Source: Barnesiella sp. WM24 (GTDB lineage: Bacteria; Bacteroidota; Bacteroidia; Bacteroidales; Muribaculaceae). Taken from it: a stretch of DNA of 64,000 nucleotides. Below are positions 7,662-17,536 of the stretch, piece by piece. Both the position numbers and the translations under genes were made by a program. Position 1 is the stretch's first letter; the number at the start of each line of letters is the position of its first letter. The stretch covers positions 1-64,000 of the forward strand of contig NZ_SPPC01000009.1 of assembly GCF_004570975.1 (NCBI RefSeq), in the 5' to 3' direction. Under the pieces are notes generated by a model that had not been told where the DNA came from, made no database searches, and worked only from the letters and a program-made list of their open reading frames with translations.

Positions 7662-8819
7662 TCAGGGGCGTTGTCCCGCTCGCTCATATCGGGCATAGAG
7701 GATAAAGAGCAGCACGCATCCGGTCACGACAATCGGTATGCCGACGATGGCGGGGGCGGTATAGCCGTAGCCGCGTGCTATCACGGCGCTGCCTATCCAT
7801 GCGGCGATTGCGTTACCTGCGTTGTAGGCGATCTGTATGCAGGCTCCTCCGAGCAGCTCGCCGCCGCGGGAGTAGCCTACGATGGATGATTGGAGGGGGC
7901 TGCCGGAGCCGAAGAGCGCGGCTGTGCCGAGTATCATCAATATTACCGCCGCCGCTTTGAATGACGCGAGGAAGAAGAAGAGCAGCAGGACGGGGATTGC
8001 CGATGCCTGTACCCATGCGGCTATCCATGAGGGTTTGTATCGGTCGCTGAGCTTTCCTGCGATAAGGTTTCCGGCAAACATTCCGAATCCGGCGAGCACC
8101 ATGAGCCATGAAAGGTCGGCTTGCGGGAATCCGGCTACGAGCGTGAGCTGCGGGTCGATGTAGCTGTACCAGCAGTATATGCCTATCTGCCCGAAGATTA
8201 CGCCGCCGAATATGAGCCACGGCGGAAGGGTGCGGAGAAAGCGGAACTGGCTTTTGAAGCCGTTGTCGACGATTCCTTCCACGTCGGGCACCCATGCCCT
8301 GATTGCTATTATGGTGGCTATGCCTGTCGCTCCGACGATGAGAAATGCGACGCGCCATGTCATCGTGTTGGTGATCAGTGTCCCGAGCGGCACGCCTATC
8401 AGTGTGGCTACGGTCATGCCGGCAATCATGTAGGACACGGCGCTTACCTCATGTCCTTTTTGTGCGAGACGGCGTGCCACGATTGCCCCGACTCCGAAGT
8501 AGGCTCCGTGGGGGAGTCCGGAGATGAAGCGGGATATAAAAAATGTATAGTAGCCCGGTGATATTGCCGCACAGAGGTTGCCTATGGCTATGATTGCGGC
8601 GAGCAGCAGCATTATTTTTTTCAGCGGGATTCTGCGGGCGAATAGCAGTGCCGGCGCGCCTACACAGACTCCGAGCGCGTAGGCGGAGATGAAGTATCCA
8701 GCCCTGGCGATTGATATGTCCATCGTGGCGGCGATGTCGCCGAGTATTCCCATCATAAGAAACTCGGCAATGCCGAGGGCAAATGTGCCGAGGGCGAGCG
8801 CAAACAATCCTTTGTTCAT
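7662..8819 (-). CDS. MFS transporter, AraJ-like sugar/drug exporter family
   Basis: A 385-residue inner-membrane protein with about twelve hydrophobic helices, ending in a short basic tail. The N-terminal LALGTFALGIAEFLMMG and the FISRFISGLPHGAYFGVG region are characteristic of the AraJ/YdhP branch of the major facilitator superfamily. Members export small solutes or drugs by proton antiport; AraJ itself has no firmly known substrate. It is a single gene, transcribed away from fadL. The substrate cannot be deduced. Confidence 0.9.
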   Translation of the reverse strand: MNKGLFALALGTFALGIAEFLMMGILGDIAATMDISIARAGYFISAYALGVCVGAPALLFARRIPLKKIMLLLAAIIAIGNLCAAISPGYYTFFISRFISGLPHGAYFGVGAIVARRLAQKGHEVSAVSYMIAGMTVATLIGVPLGTLITNTMTWRVAFLIVGATGIATIIAIRAWVPDVEGIVDNGFKSQFRFLRTLPPWLIFGGVIFGQIGIYCWYSYIDPQLTLVAGFPQADLSWLMVLAGFGMFAGNLIAGKLSDRYKPSWIAAWVQASAIPVLLLFFFLASFKAAAVILMILGTAALFGSGSPLQSSIVGYSRGGELLGGACIQIAYNAGNAIAAWIGSAVIARGYGYTAPAIVGIPIVVTGCVLLFILYARYERAGQRP

Positions 8820-8898
8820 AAATAAGTGACTTTACAATCTTGTCTTTTTACCTTCGTATAACTTTTGTTTCGCGAATAGCTTAATGATATAGCGGGCG

Positions 8899-8906
8899 CA
8901 AAGTTA
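8899..8906 (-). promoter_or_regulatory. Probable -7 element for the MFS gene
   Basis: The minus strand reads TAACTTTG, a full TAnnTTTG match, 79 bases before the MFS start. A -33 element at the right spacing is not evident, so this is a weaker call than the other promoters. Confidence 0.4.
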
Positions 8907-9140
8907 GTAAATAACTCGCGACATTTCTCCACCGGCAGGATAAAAAGGTCAGGGGCGCTGCAAATTATCGGTCATATGTGATATTTGTGTGTGGGTGGCG
9001 CTGTGATTATGGGGAGGTCATGTGCAAGGTTGGTGATTGGAGCCTGGCGGGTTGGTGGCCTTTTATTGTAATTAATAATGTGTAATGATGCGGTTTATGG
9101 CTCGGATTGTTCTGTTGTCTTGAATTTTTGTTCTGTTTTT

Positions 9141-9173
9141 CTTGGTATGACGGGTTTTATTTACTTAACTTTG
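9141..9173 (+). promoter_or_regulatory. Promoter of the FadL-like gene
   Basis: CTTG (9141-9144), a 21-base spacer and TAACTTTG (9166-9173) fit the Bacteroidota consensus. Transcription would start near 9180, leaving a leader of about 19 bases before the ATG at 9199. Confidence 0.6.
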
Positions 9174-9198
9174 CAGCGTTTTTATAAAATTAAGATAT

Positions 9199-10533
9199 AT
9201 GAAGAAAATTCTATCCACTGTGCTTTGTGCGGTTGTGACATTCTCCGCTGCCGCTGAGGGCTATCAGGTAAACACTTTAAGCGCCCGTCAGGGCGGTATG
9301 GGGCACACCGGTGTCGCCCAGAAGCTCGGTGCCGAGAGCATGTATTTCAATCCGGCAGGTCTCGGATTTATGGATAAGACACTTGACCTTTCAGCAAGTG
9401 TAAATGCAGTCGCCGCCACGGCAAAAGCTAAAGTCGGCGATAAGTGGTATGAAACCGACAATGACGTAAGCACCCCGATGATGGTCAGTGCCGCTTTTAG
9501 CATATATGATAATCTGAAAGCAGGTATAAACATTTATACTCCTTACGGCAGCTCTATCAACTGGACCAACAATTGGCCCGGCGCTGTGCTGAATCAATCG
9601 GTAAAACTGTCGACATTCACTGTCCAGCCTACATTGTCATGGCGCATTACGCCTAAGCTGTCAATCGGCGCCGGACTTATGATTTCCTGGGGTGGGGTGG
9701 ATCTCAACAAAGGGCTTGTGAATCCCGCCACCTTTGACGCGATGCTCGGGATGATGGGGGCGCCTGCCGTGTTTGGCAATACGATGCCTGCGTCGGTAAA
9801 TCTTACAGGCAATGCCGGCGTGGCATGCGGTTTTAACGTAGGTGTCATGTATGACATAAACCGCCGGTGGACTGTCGGGGCTAATTTCCGCTCAAAGATG
9901 ACAATGAAGGTTAAGGCGGGCGAAGCAAAGGTGACATATGCCAACGAAGTCGCACGCCAGATTCTTGAATCAAGCCTCTCGCTCATCAACGAGGCAAACT
10001 TTACTGCCGAGATGCCTATGCCCGCTGTGCTGACTTTCGGCGTTTCCTATAAGCCGCTTCATAATCTGTTGCTTGCTTTTGACGCCCAGTTTACAGGCTG
10101 GAGCTCCTATAAAAATCTTGACATTCACTTCCTTGACGATGCTGTCAGCGCCTACGACCAGCATCTTGAGAAGAATTATCGCGATTCATGGGCGTTCCGT
10201 CTCGGCGCACAGTATGGCTTGACGCGTCGCTTTGATATAAGGGCGGGTCTTATTCTTGACCTTTCGCCTGTAAATAAAAACTATTACAATCCCGAGACTC
10301 CCGGCATGACTAAGATAGAGCCGAGCTTGGGTCTCTCGTTCCGCCCGATGAGCCAGCTGTCGATTGACTTTTCAATGCTGTATGTCGCGGGAGTCGGTGA
10401 GGATGATGCGAAGTGTGGTTATGTCGACCTGCTTGCGGCACAGATGGGCAGCAATGATGTCATACGGCAGTTTAACGCCGATTACAGGGTTCATGCCTTT
10501 ATCCCGTCGCTTGGAGTGTCGTTTTCTTTTTGA
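9199..10533 (+). CDS. FadL/OmpP1/TodX-family outer-membrane transport protein
   Basis: A 444-residue outer-membrane beta-barrel of the family that lets hydrophobic compounds such as long-chain fatty acids cross the outer membrane. It has a signal peptide ending around residue 18-20 (after SAAA). The FadL-type N-terminal hatch follows (SARQGGMGHTGVA, then AESMYFNPAGLGFM with the NPAG motif), and alternating beta-strand patterns run to a terminal aromatic (GVSFSF). Length is typical. It stands alone, with its own promoter and a hairpin after the stop. Substrate is unproven: Bacteroidota have several paralogues. Confidence 0.9.
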   Translation: MKKILSTVLCAVVTFSAAAEGYQVNTLSARQGGMGHTGVAQKLGAESMYFNPAGLGFMDKTLDLSASVNAVAATAKAKVGDKWYETDNDVSTPMMVSAAFSIYDNLKAGINIYTPYGSSINWTNNWPGAVLNQSVKLSTFTVQPTLSWRITPKLSIGAGLMISWGGVDLNKGLVNPATFDAMLGMMGAPAVFGNTMPASVNLTGNAGVACGFNVGVMYDINRRWTVGANFRSKMTMKVKAGEAKVTYANEVARQILESSLSLINEANFTAEMPMPAVLTFGVSYKPLHNLLLAFDAQFTGWSSYKNLDIHFLDDAVSAYDQHLEKNYRDSWAFRLGAQYGLTRRFDIRAGLILDLSPVNKNYYNPETPGMTKIEPSLGLSFRPMSQLSIDFSMLYVAGVGEDDAKCGYVDLLAAQMGSNDVIRQFNADYRVHAFIPSLGVSFSF

Positions 10534-10573
10534 TTGCCGACTTTTGCCGGAGATATTTGTTATAAGTTTGTAT

Positions 10574-10602
10574 AGTCGCGGATTTTTGATAAATTCGCGA
10601 CT
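10574..10602 (+). terminator. Hairpin after the FadL-like gene
   Basis: AGTCGCG (10574-10580) pairs perfectly with CGCGACT (10596-10602). Five further pairs, including one G-U, extend inward around a TTGAT loop. It lies 40 bases past the stop codon. A U-tract is missing, so termination is likely but not certain. Confidence 0.5.
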
Positions 10603-10648
10603 TCAAAATTTATAAAGAAGAATTTAAGTGTATATATAACTTTGGATT

Positions 10649-13348
10649 ATGGCAGAATCACGACATTACAGTGGCTTGACTGAAGCCCAGGTGCTTGAAA
10701 GCAGGGAAAAGAACGGGGTCAACATATTGACTCCGCCTAAAAAGGAGTCGTTGTTCATGAGATTTATTGACAAGTTCCGCGACCCACTTATTCTAATCCT
10801 GCTTGTGGCGGGAGTGCTTTCTGTCGGTATCTCTTGTTATGAATATTATGGGCTTCATGAGGGAGCCCAGGTGTTTTTTGAACCTATAGGCATCTTTGTC
10901 GCCATACTTCTTGCCACCGGACTGGCATTTATCTTTGAAGTTAAGGCTGACAGGGAATTTGCCATACTGAACCAGGTAAACGATGACGAGCCGGTGCAGG
11001 TAATCCGCGATGGAAATACCATTCAGATTCCCAAACGCGATGTCGTTGTCGGGGATATTGTGCTCGTCACCACCGGAGAAGAGATTCCTGCCGACGGACG
11101 TCTTCTTGAGTCATCATCGCTTCAGGTCGACGAGTCGTCGCTGACAGGAGAGCCTATATGCTCAAAGACCACTGACGAGTCAATGTTTGATCCTGACGCC
11201 ACGTTCCCCAGTGACCACGTGTTGCGTGGCACTAAGGTGATGGAGGGGCATGGCATGTATGAAGTGACAGCTGTCGGCGACCTTACTGAAAACGGTAAGG
11301 TCTACGAGGCTACGCAGATTGATGACAGCGTAAAGACACCGCTAAACATCCAGCTTGACGGACTCGGAAGGCTGATATCGCGCATGAGCTACTGTATAGC
11401 GGCTCTTGTCATCATAGGGCGTGTGGTCATGTATTTTGTCAACAACGGTGATGCCGGTCTTGACTGGCTTGCGTTTTTCGCGTTCTTGCTTCAGACTGTC
11501 ATGATTGCGGTGACACTTATAGTCGTGTCTGTGCCTGAGGGTCTGCCCATGGCTGTCACGTTGAGTCTTGCCTATAGCATGAGGCGCATGCTCCGCACCA
11601 ATAATCTTGTGCGTAAGATGCATGCTTGCGAGACAATGGGTGCCACGACGGTGATATGTACCGATAAGACCGGAACCCTTACTGAAAATCAGATGCGCAT
11701 CTACAATACCGACTTTTTCTCATTGGCAGGCGGAAAACCTGACGATTCAGTGGAGAGCCGTATGATTGTCGAGGGAATAGCGGTCAATTCTACGGCGCAG
11801 CTTGACTTGTCCAATCCTGAAAAGCCTTCCGTGCTTGGCAATCCTACAGAAGGCGCCCTTATATTGTGGCTCCGTGACAGAGGCATCGACTATCGTGCTA
11901 TACGTGAGAGTGTACATGCTGTCGACGAGATACCCTTCAACACCGAGCGTAAATATATGGCTACGGAGGTAGAGTCAGAGGCTGTGCCGGGCAAGCGTGT
12001 GCTATATGTCAAAGGTGCCCCCGAGATAGTCTATTCTCTATGTAAGAATGTCGCTTCTGATGTAAAGAAAGATGACATAGACAAAAAATTGCTCGATTAT
12101 CAGAATCAGGCTATGCGCACTCTCGGATTTGCCTGCCAGATAATTGAACCGGGCGAAAATGTCATCGAAGACGGCAAGCTTGTCGCCGACAACCTTACTT
12201 TTCTGGGTATTGTCGCGATTTCCGATCCTGTAAGGGCAGAGGTGCCTGCCGCTGTAAAAGAATGTATTGACGCAGGCATTGCAATCAAGATAGTTACAGG
12301 CGACACTCCCAATACGGCAAAGGAGATTGCCCGACAGATCGGTCTTTGGCGTGAAGGTGACGGTGACAATAATGTAATCACCGGTCCTGAATTTGCTTCC
12401 CTTTCCGATGATGAGCTATATGAAAGGATAGATGACTTCAAGATTATAGCCAGGGCACGTCCGCTGGACAAAAAGCGCCTTGTGGAGACGCTTCAGAAAA
12501 AGGGAAATGTAGTCGCAGTGACAGGCGACGGCACAAATGACGCCCCCGCATTGAAGGCGGCCCATGTCGGGTTGTCGATGGGCGACGGTACAGCCGTGGC
12601 AAAGGAGGCGAGCGACATAACGATTGTCGACAATTCATTTGCGAGTATAGGGCGCGCTGTCATGTGGGGAAGGTCGTTGTATCTTAATATACAGCGTTTT
12701 GTTCTCTTTCAGATGACAGTCAATGTCGTGGCGTGTCTTATCGTGCTTGCCGGCGCATTCATGGGCTCTGAGTCACCGCTGACAGTAACGCAGATGCTGT
12801 GGGTCAATCTCATAATGGACACATTTGCCGCGATGGCGCTTGCTTCACTGCCCCCGTCGGAAGCAGTCATGAAAGATAAGCCGCGTGACCGTAATTCATT
12901 TATAATAACCAAGGCGATGGGTGCCGATATTATCGGTACCGGAATACTCTTCTTCGCAATTCTGTTTGGATTGCTCTACATATTCCAACATTCCGATGTG
13001 ACATCACTTCTGCGTCTCTTCCCTGTGGAGATGGATAAAGCCTTTCATAATCTTTCGCCTTATGAATTGAGCACATTCTTCTCTATATTCGTGTTCCTTC
13101 AGTTCTGGAACATGTTTAACGCCCGTGCCTACGCCACCCGCCGTTCAGCCTTGCATCTTAAAGGCTGCTCGGAATTTCTGTTTATCTCCCTTGTTATCCT
13201 CGTGGGGCAGATATTGATAGTGAGTGTGGGAGGCGACATGTTTAATGTCGTTCCACTCGGATTGTCTGATTGGGCGGTTATTATCGGTGTCACGTCTGTC
13301 GTGCTCTGGATAGGCGAGTTGGTGAGACTTTTTGAAAAATCGAAGTGA
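10649..13348 (+). CDS. Calcium-translocating P-type ATPase, PMCA-like (P2B)
   Basis: An 899-residue inner-membrane pump that exports Ca2+ using ATP. It has an N-terminal cation-ATPase domain (residues 1-70), helices M1-M2, an actuator loop with SLTGEP at 164-169, and PEGLP in M4 (296-300, ion binding). The phosphorylation site CDKTGTLT has its aspartate at 339. TGDGTNDAPALK marks the hinge, and six C-terminal helices follow. It lacks a long calmodulin-binding tail, as bacterial members do. It is apparently a single gene: the next gene, pyrB, has its own promoter. No selective promoter is clear upstream. SERCA-like or other divalent specificity cannot be excluded. Confidence 0.92.
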   Translation: MAESRHYSGLTEAQVLESREKNGVNILTPPKKESLFMRFIDKFRDPLILILLVAGVLSVGISCYEYYGLHEGAQVFFEPIGIFVAILLATGLAFIFEVKADREFAILNQVNDDEPVQVIRDGNTIQIPKRDVVVGDIVLVTTGEEIPADGRLLESSSLQVDESSLTGEPICSKTTDESMFDPDATFPSDHVLRGTKVMEGHGMYEVTAVGDLTENGKVYEATQIDDSVKTPLNIQLDGLGRLISRMSYCIAALVIIGRVVMYFVNNGDAGLDWLAFFAFLLQTVMIAVTLIVVSVPEGLPMAVTLSLAYSMRRMLRTNNLVRKMHACETMGATTVICTDKTGTLTENQMRIYNTDFFSLAGGKPDDSVESRMIVEGIAVNSTAQLDLSNPEKPSVLGNPTEGALILWLRDRGIDYRAIRESVHAVDEIPFNTERKYMATEVESEAVPGKRVLYVKGAPEIVYSLCKNVASDVKKDDIDKKLLDYQNQAMRTLGFACQIIEPGENVIEDGKLVADNLTFLGIVAISDPVRAEVPAAVKECIDAGIAIKIVTGDTPNTAKEIARQIGLWREGDGDNNVITGPEFASLSDDELYERIDDFKIIARARPLDKKRLVETLQKKGNVVAVTGDGTNDAPALKAAHVGLSMGDGTAVAKEASDITIVDNSFASIGRAVMWGRSLYLNIQRFVLFQMTVNVVACLIVLAGAFMGSESPLTVTQMLWVNLIMDTFAAMALASLPPSEAVMKDKPRDRNSFIITKAMGADIIGTGILFFAILFGLLYIFQHSDVTSLLRLFPVEMDKAFHNLSPYELSTFFSIFVFLQFWNMFNARAYATRRSALHLKGCSEFLFISLVILVGQILIVSVGGDMFNVVPLGLSDWAVIIGVTSVVLWIGELVRLFEKSK

Positions 13349-13361
13349 CGGGCTTCAATTA

Positions 13362-13393
13362 TTTGCAATTGAGGCGCGGAAATAGTAAATTTG
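13362..13393 (+). promoter_or_regulatory. Promoter of the pyrB-pyrI operon
   Basis: TTTG (13362-13365), a 20-base spacer and TAAATTTG (13386-13393): a perfect Bacteroidota promoter. The start site would be near 13400, giving a leader of about 20 bases. That is too short for a pyrimidine attenuator or PyrR-type leader. Confidence 0.75.
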
Positions 13394-13421
13394 CGTTGTC
13401 AAAAAAATATTTCCGACAGCG

Positions 13422-14363
13422 ATGAATAGTAACAGCCTCGTCTCCATTTCCGACATAAGTAAGGAGGAGATATTGCGCCTGCTTAATCAGGCACGCTATT
13501 TTGAAGAGCATCCTAACCACAGGATACTCGAAGGCAAGGTGGTTGCCACGCTCTTTTTTGAGCCCTCCACCCGCACACGCCTCAGTTTTGAGACCGCGGT
13601 CAACCGCCTTGGCGGCAGGGTGATTGGCTTTTCTGACGCGAGCACCACAAGTTCGTCAAAAGGTGAGACTCTTAAAGACACCATCAAGATGGTCAGCAAC
13701 TACGTGGACCTTATAGTGATGCGTCATTATCTTGAGGGTGCGGCACGATATGCCACCGAGGTGACCGATGTGCCTATTATAAACGCAGGAGATGGAGCCA
13801 ACCAGCATCCGTCGCAGACAATGCTTGACCTGTATTCTATATATAAGACACAGGGCACGCTTGAAAATCTCACCATAACTATGGTCGGTGATTTGAAATA
13901 TGGAAGGACCGTACATTCCCTGCTTATGGCGCTCCAGTATTTTAACCCGACATTCAATTTTGTGGCTTGTAAGGAATTGCAGATGCCGCGTGAATATATC
14001 CAGTTCTGCGATGAGCATGGCATAACATATCATGAGTACACGGAATTCTCTCCGGAGGTAATCAACAGTAGCGATATTCTCTATATGACCCGCGTGCAGC
14101 GCGAGCGCTTCACTGACATAATGGAATATGAGAAAGTGAAGAATCTTTACAACCTGAATGTCGCGATGCTTGAAAACTCACGTGACAACCTGCGTGTGCT
14201 TCATCCGCTGCCCCGCGTCAACGAGATTGACCAGGATGTGGATGACAGCCCCAAGGCTTATTATTTCCAGCAGGCACAAAACGGTCTCTATGCAAGACAG
14301 GCTATCATTTGCCGTGCGTTAGGTATTGACATCCCTCAAATAGAAAATCATGACAACAAATAA
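13422..14363 (+). CDS. pyrB: Aspartate carbamoyltransferase catalytic chain
   Basis: Condenses carbamoyl phosphate with aspartate, the first committed step of pyrimidine synthesis, in the cytosol as the catalytic trimer of ATCase. The carbamoyl-phosphate motif [13 protein letters not shown] lies around residues 46-58. The mobile loop [11 protein letters not shown] and the aspartate-binding HPLPRVNEI are intact. At 313 residues the length is standard. It overlaps pyrI by 14 bases, so the two are translationally coupled and the enzyme should be the allosteric E. coli-type dodecamer. Confidence 0.97.
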   Translation: MNSNSLVSISDISKEEILRLLNQARYFEEHPNHRILEGKVVATLFFEPSTRTRLSFETAVNRLGGRVIGFSDASTTSSSKGETLKDTIKMVSNYVDLIVMRHYLEGAARYATEVTDVPIINAGDGANQHPSQTMLDLYSIYKTQGTLENLTITMVGDLKYGRTVHSLLMALQYFNPTFNFVACKELQMPREYIQFCDEHGITYHEYTEFSPEVINSSDILYMTRVQRERFTDIMEYEKVKNLYNLNVAMLENSRDNLRVLHPLPRVNEIDQDVDDSPKAYYFQQAQNGLYARQAIICRALGIDIPQIENHDNK

Positions 14364-14811
14364 GAAAGAACTCGCGGTAGCCGCTTTGAGAAACGGCACG
14401 GTGATTGACCGCATACCGTCGTCGGCACTGTTCAAGGCTGTCGAGATTTTAGGCATCGAGAAGCTTGACAAGCATGTGACGATTGGCAACAATCTCGACT
14501 CTAAAAAGCTCGGGACAAAAGGTATAATCAAGGTTGCCGACACTTTCTTCCCTGATGATGTTATCAACCGCATAGCGCTTATCGCTCCCACTGCAAAGAT
14601 TAATATCATACACGATTTTGAAGTGGTTGAAAAGTCGTCGGTGACTCTTCCCCAGACTATCGTAGGCATTGTAAAGTGTGATAACCCTAAATGTATCACC
14701 AACAACGAGCCTATGAAAACCAAGTTTGAGCTTGTCGACCCTGAGAATCGTGTGATTAGATGCCATTATTGCGGACATTGTGTAAGCGCTGAAAACGCTC
14801 ACATAAAGTAA
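14350..14811 (+). CDS. pyrI: Aspartate carbamoyltransferase regulatory chain
   Basis: A 153-residue regulatory subunit that binds ATP/CTP in its N-terminal domain. Through a C-terminal zinc domain it holds catalytic trimers together. The four zinc cysteines are visible as C-x4-C (KCDNPKC) and C-x2-C (RCHYC). The conserved N-terminal nucleotide-domain sequence [16 protein letters not shown] is present. It overlaps pyrB, and the next gene begins 13 bases after its stop, suggesting one transcript. Confidence 0.97.
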   Translation: MTTNKKELAVAALRNGTVIDRIPSSALFKAVEILGIEKLDKHVTIGNNLDSKKLGTKGIIKVADTFFPDDVINRIALIAPTAKINIIHDFEVVEKSSVTLPQTIVGIVKCDNPKCITNNEPMKTKFELVDPENRVIRCHYCGHCVSAENAHIK

Positions 14812-14824
14812 ATCTGACCCGACG

Positions 14825-15394
14825 ATGGCGCGACAGAACTGGAAACCGGGAACAATGATATACCCACTGCCGGCTGTATTGGTGTCGTGTGGCTCGTCGG
14901 TGGAGGAGAGCAATATGATAACAGTCGCGTGGACGGGCACGATATGCACCGATCCTGCGATGTGTTATATATCGGTAAGACCGTCGAGACACAGCTATGA
15001 CATGATTAAGTCGACTATGGAGTTCACGATAAATCTTACCACCGAGTCAATGGCGCGTGCCGTTGACTGGGCGGGGGTGAAGTCAGGTCGTGATTATGAC
15101 AAATGGCGCGAGACCGGTCTCACTCCTGTAAAGGGGGTGATGGTCAGTTGTCCTTATATCGAGGAGTCACCGCTGTCGATCGAATGTCGGGTGAAGGAGA
15201 TTGTAAGTCTCGGAACCCATGACATGTTTATCGCCGAGGTGCTCGGAGTGCTTGCCGATGAGCGGTACATTGATCCTGCCACCGGTGCTTTCCGCTTGTC
15301 TGATGCCGGATTGCTCGCTTACAGTCATGGCGCATATTATCGCATCGGTGAGGAGATAGGCCGGTTTGGATGGTCGGTAAAAAAGAAAAAGTAA
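14825..15394 (+). CDS. Flavin reductase-like FMN-binding protein (flavoredoxin family)
   Basis: A 189-residue split-barrel flavoprotein of the flavin-reductase-like family. The N-terminal barrel shows PLPAVLVSCGSS, the NMITVAWTGTICTDP motif and a YISVRPSRHSYD stretch, all typical of FMN-binding members. Such proteins bind FMN and transfer electrons or reduce flavin; the partner is not evident. It lies 13 bases after pyrI and 25 bases before glyA, and is probably carried on the same transcript without an obvious pathway link. The C-terminus is lysine-rich. Confidence 0.87.
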   Translation: MARQNWKPGTMIYPLPAVLVSCGSSVEESNMITVAWTGTICTDPAMCYISVRPSRHSYDMIKSTMEFTINLTTESMARAVDWAGVKSGRDYDKWRETGLTPVKGVMVSCPYIEESPLSIECRVKEIVSLGTHDMFIAEVLGVLADERYIDPATGAFRLSDAGLLAYSHGAYYRIGEEIGRFGWSVKKKK

Positions 15395-15419
15395 TTAATA
15401 ATCTAAATATATATTTTTA

Positions 15420-16700
15420 ATGGAAAGAGATAAACGCATTTTTGATATCATAGAGCGTGAACATCAGCGCCAGAAACATGGTATCGAGCTTATTGCTTCT
15501 GAAAATTTTGTCAGTGACCAGGTTATGGAGGCTATGGGGTCATGCCTGACCAACAAGTATGCCGAAGGTTATCCCGGACACCGCTATTATGGCGGTTGCC
15601 AGGTGGTGGATGAGGCTGAACAGTTGGCTATTGACCGCGTGAAGCAGCTTTTCGGAGCCGAGTATGCCAATGTCCAGCCCCACTCGGGAGCACAGGCTAA
15701 CATGGCTGTGTTCATGGCGTGCATGAAGCCCGGCGACAAGTTCCTCGGTCTGAACCTTGCTCATGGCGGACACCTTTCTCACGGCAGCCCTGTAAACTTC
15801 TCCGGACTTATGTTTGAGGCTCTTGAATATAATGTTAAGGAAGATACCGGTCTTGTCGACTACGATCAGATGGAGGATGTCGCGCTGCGTGAGCGTCCGA
15901 AACTTATTATCGGAGGTGCAAGCGCTTATTCCCGCGAGTGGGACTATGCACGTATGCGCAAGATTGCCGATGAAATCGGCGCCATACTCTTGATTGACAT
16001 GGCTCATCCTGCAGGTCTTATTGCTGCCGGTCTGCTCGACAATCCCGTCAAGTATGCCCATATCGTGACTTCTACTACCCATAAGACATTGCGCGGCCCG
16101 CGTGGCGGTCTTATCCTCCTCGGCAAAGATTTTGAGAATCCCTGGGGCAAGACCAATAACAAGGGTGAGGTGCGTAAGATGTCGGCTCTTCTTGACTCGG
16201 CTGTCTTCCCCGGTGTACAGGGCGGTCCGCTCGAACATGTCATCGCGGCCAAGGCTGTGGCATTTGGTGAGGCTCTCCAGCCTTCATTCAAGGATTACCA
16301 GACCCAGGTTAAGAAAAATGCCGCTGTCATGGCACAGGCTCTCGTTGACAAGGGCTACAAGATTATTTCCGGTGGCACTGATAATCACTGCATGCTTGTA
16401 GACTTGCGCACCAAGTTCCCTGAACTTACAGGTAAAGTGGCTGAAAAGGTCCTTGTCGAGGCTGACATCACTGCCAACAAGAACATGGTGCCGTTTGATT
16501 CCCGCAGCCCGTTCCAGACTTCAGGTATACGTCTTGGAACTCCGGCTATCACCACTCGTGGCGCCGATGAGGCTCTTATGGGTGAGATCGTAGAGATGAT
16601 TGACACCGTATTGAGCAATCACGACAATGCCAAGGTGATTGCCGATGTACGTGAGAAAGTCAACAAGACCATGGAGTCTTATCCGGTATTTGCTTATTGA
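15420..16700 (+). CDS. glyA: Serine hydroxymethyltransferase
   Basis: A PLP enzyme interconverting serine plus tetrahydrofolate and glycine plus methylene-tetrahydrofolate, the main source of one-carbon units. The PLP lysine is in [14 protein letters not shown]. The N-terminal [11 protein letters not shown] and the YPGHRYYGG active-site loop are intact. At 426 residues the length is standard. No TAnnTTTG is seen in the 25-base gap upstream, so it probably shares the upstream transcript or has a promoter within the previous gene. A long perfect hairpin follows the stop. Confidence 0.97.
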   Translation: MERDKRIFDIIEREHQRQKHGIELIASENFVSDQVMEAMGSCLTNKYAEGYPGHRYYGGCQVVDEAEQLAIDRVKQLFGAEYANVQPHSGAQANMAVFMACMKPGDKFLGLNLAHGGHLSHGSPVNFSGLMFEALEYNVKEDTGLVDYDQMEDVALRERPKLIIGGASAYSREWDYARMRKIADEIGAILLIDMAHPAGLIAAGLLDNPVKYAHIVTSTTHKTLRGPRGGLILLGKDFENPWGKTNNKGEVRKMSALLDSAVFPGVQGGPLEHVIAAKAVAFGEALQPSFKDYQTQVKKNAAVMAQALVDKGYKIISGGTDNHCMLVDLRTKFPELTGKVAEKVLVEADITANKNMVPFDSRSPFQTSGIRLGTPAITTRGADEALMGEIVEMIDTVLSNHDNAKVIADVREKVNKTMESYPVFAY

Positions 16701-16710
16701 TAATTAAAAC

Positions 16711-16744
16711 AATACGGTCGCGCGGTACAACGCGCGACCGTATT
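16711..16744 (+). terminator. Strong hairpin after glyA
   Basis: A perfect 14-base-pair stem (AATACGGTCGCGCG at 16711-16724 with its complement at 16731-16744) closes a six-base loop ten bases after the glyA stop. There is no long U-run, but the stem is GC-rich. It shows that the next gene must begin downstream of 16744. Confidence 0.7.
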
Positions 16745-16753
16745 CTCTCCATT

Positions 16754-17479
16754 ATGATAATATTATATCGTATATATCAGCTCTTTATCATGGCTCCGAT
16801 TCTGCTCGTTGCCACGATATTGACGGCTGTGATAACTATCGTTTTGAGCAGTGTGGGCCTTGGCCGATGGGCGGGATACTTTTTCCCCCACTGGTGGGCT
16901 CGCCTTTTCTGTCTTTTAACTCTTGTAAAGGTGACCGTAAAAGGTCGTGAAAATGTCGATTCTCACACATCATATGTGTTTGTCGCCAATCACCAGGGAG
17001 CCTACGACATATTTTCAATCTACGGATACCTGAATCATCAGTTCCGCTGGATGATGAAAAAGTCGCTTGAAAAGATTCCTCTTGTCGGTTATTCATGTAA
17101 GGTGTCGGGTCATATCATGGTAGATAATTCATCTCCGTCGGCAACGCGGCTTACTATGGAAAAGGCTGAGCGTCAGCTTCAGGGAGGCATGTCGTTGGTC
17201 GTGTTTCCGGAAGGGGCGCGCACGTGGGACGGGAAAATGCGTCCCTTTAAGCGTGGCGCCTATATGCTTGCCGTGGAATTCGGACTTCCGGTTGTGCCGA
17301 TTACTATCGACGGGGCTTTTGATGTCATGCCGCGATTCAAGCGTGTACCCATGTGGGGTCATATAACATTGACTATTCATAAACCGATAGTCGCAGTGGA
17401 TGGCAAGCATGACCTGCAGTCGCTTATGAAAGATAGCTTTGACGCGATACACTCGTCTTTACCTGCCGACAGGCAGTGA
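16754..17479 (+). CDS. plsC: 1-acyl-sn-glycerol-3-phosphate acyltransferase (PlsC-like)
   Basis: Acylates lysophosphatidic acid to phosphatidic acid at the inner membrane. The family's catalytic HX4D is seen as NHQGAYD and the acceptor motif as FPEGART. An N-terminal hydrophobic anchor covers about the first 35 residues. The frame is open back to an ATG at 16697 overlapping the glyA stop, but that would place the glyA terminator hairpin inside the coding sequence. The ATG at 16754, giving 241 residues and MIILYRIYQLF, is therefore preferred. Related acyltransferases acting on other lipids cannot be excluded. Confidence 0.9.
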   Translation: MIILYRIYQLFIMAPILLVATILTAVITIVLSSVGLGRWAGYFFPHWWARLFCLLTLVKVTVKGRENVDSHTSYVFVANHQGAYDIFSIYGYLNHQFRWMMKKSLEKIPLVGYSCKVSGHIMVDNSSPSATRLTMEKAERQLQGGMSLVVFPEGARTWDGKMRPFKRGAYMLAVEFGLPVVPITIDGAFDVMPRFKRVPMWGHITLTIHKPIVAVDGKHDLQSLMKDSFDAIHSSLPADRQ

Positions 17480-17536
17480 GTTGCCTTAATCTCCTTAAAT
17501 TACCATTTTTTACTTAAATTACTAACAGTGCTTATA

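Larger units (their letters stand above)
8820..9198. other. Divergent intergenic region between the MFS and FadL-like genes
   Basis: About 380 bases without a gene. The left part carries a -7 element for the MFS gene and the right end a promoter for the FadL-like gene. The middle (about 8940-9120) is G/T-rich on the plus strand with no clear hairpin, riboswitch or ORF that I can defend. Confidence 0.5.

Noticed and set aside
10637-10644. TAACTTTG just before the calcium ATPase gene as a promoter
   Set aside because: Transcription would start at the ATG itself and no -33 element lies 20 bases upstream; treated as chance.
13356-13377. Small inverted repeat TCAATT/AATTGA after the calcium ATPase gene
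   Set aside because: Only six to seven AT-rich pairs without a T-tract, and it overlaps the pyrB -33 element; not convincing as a terminator.
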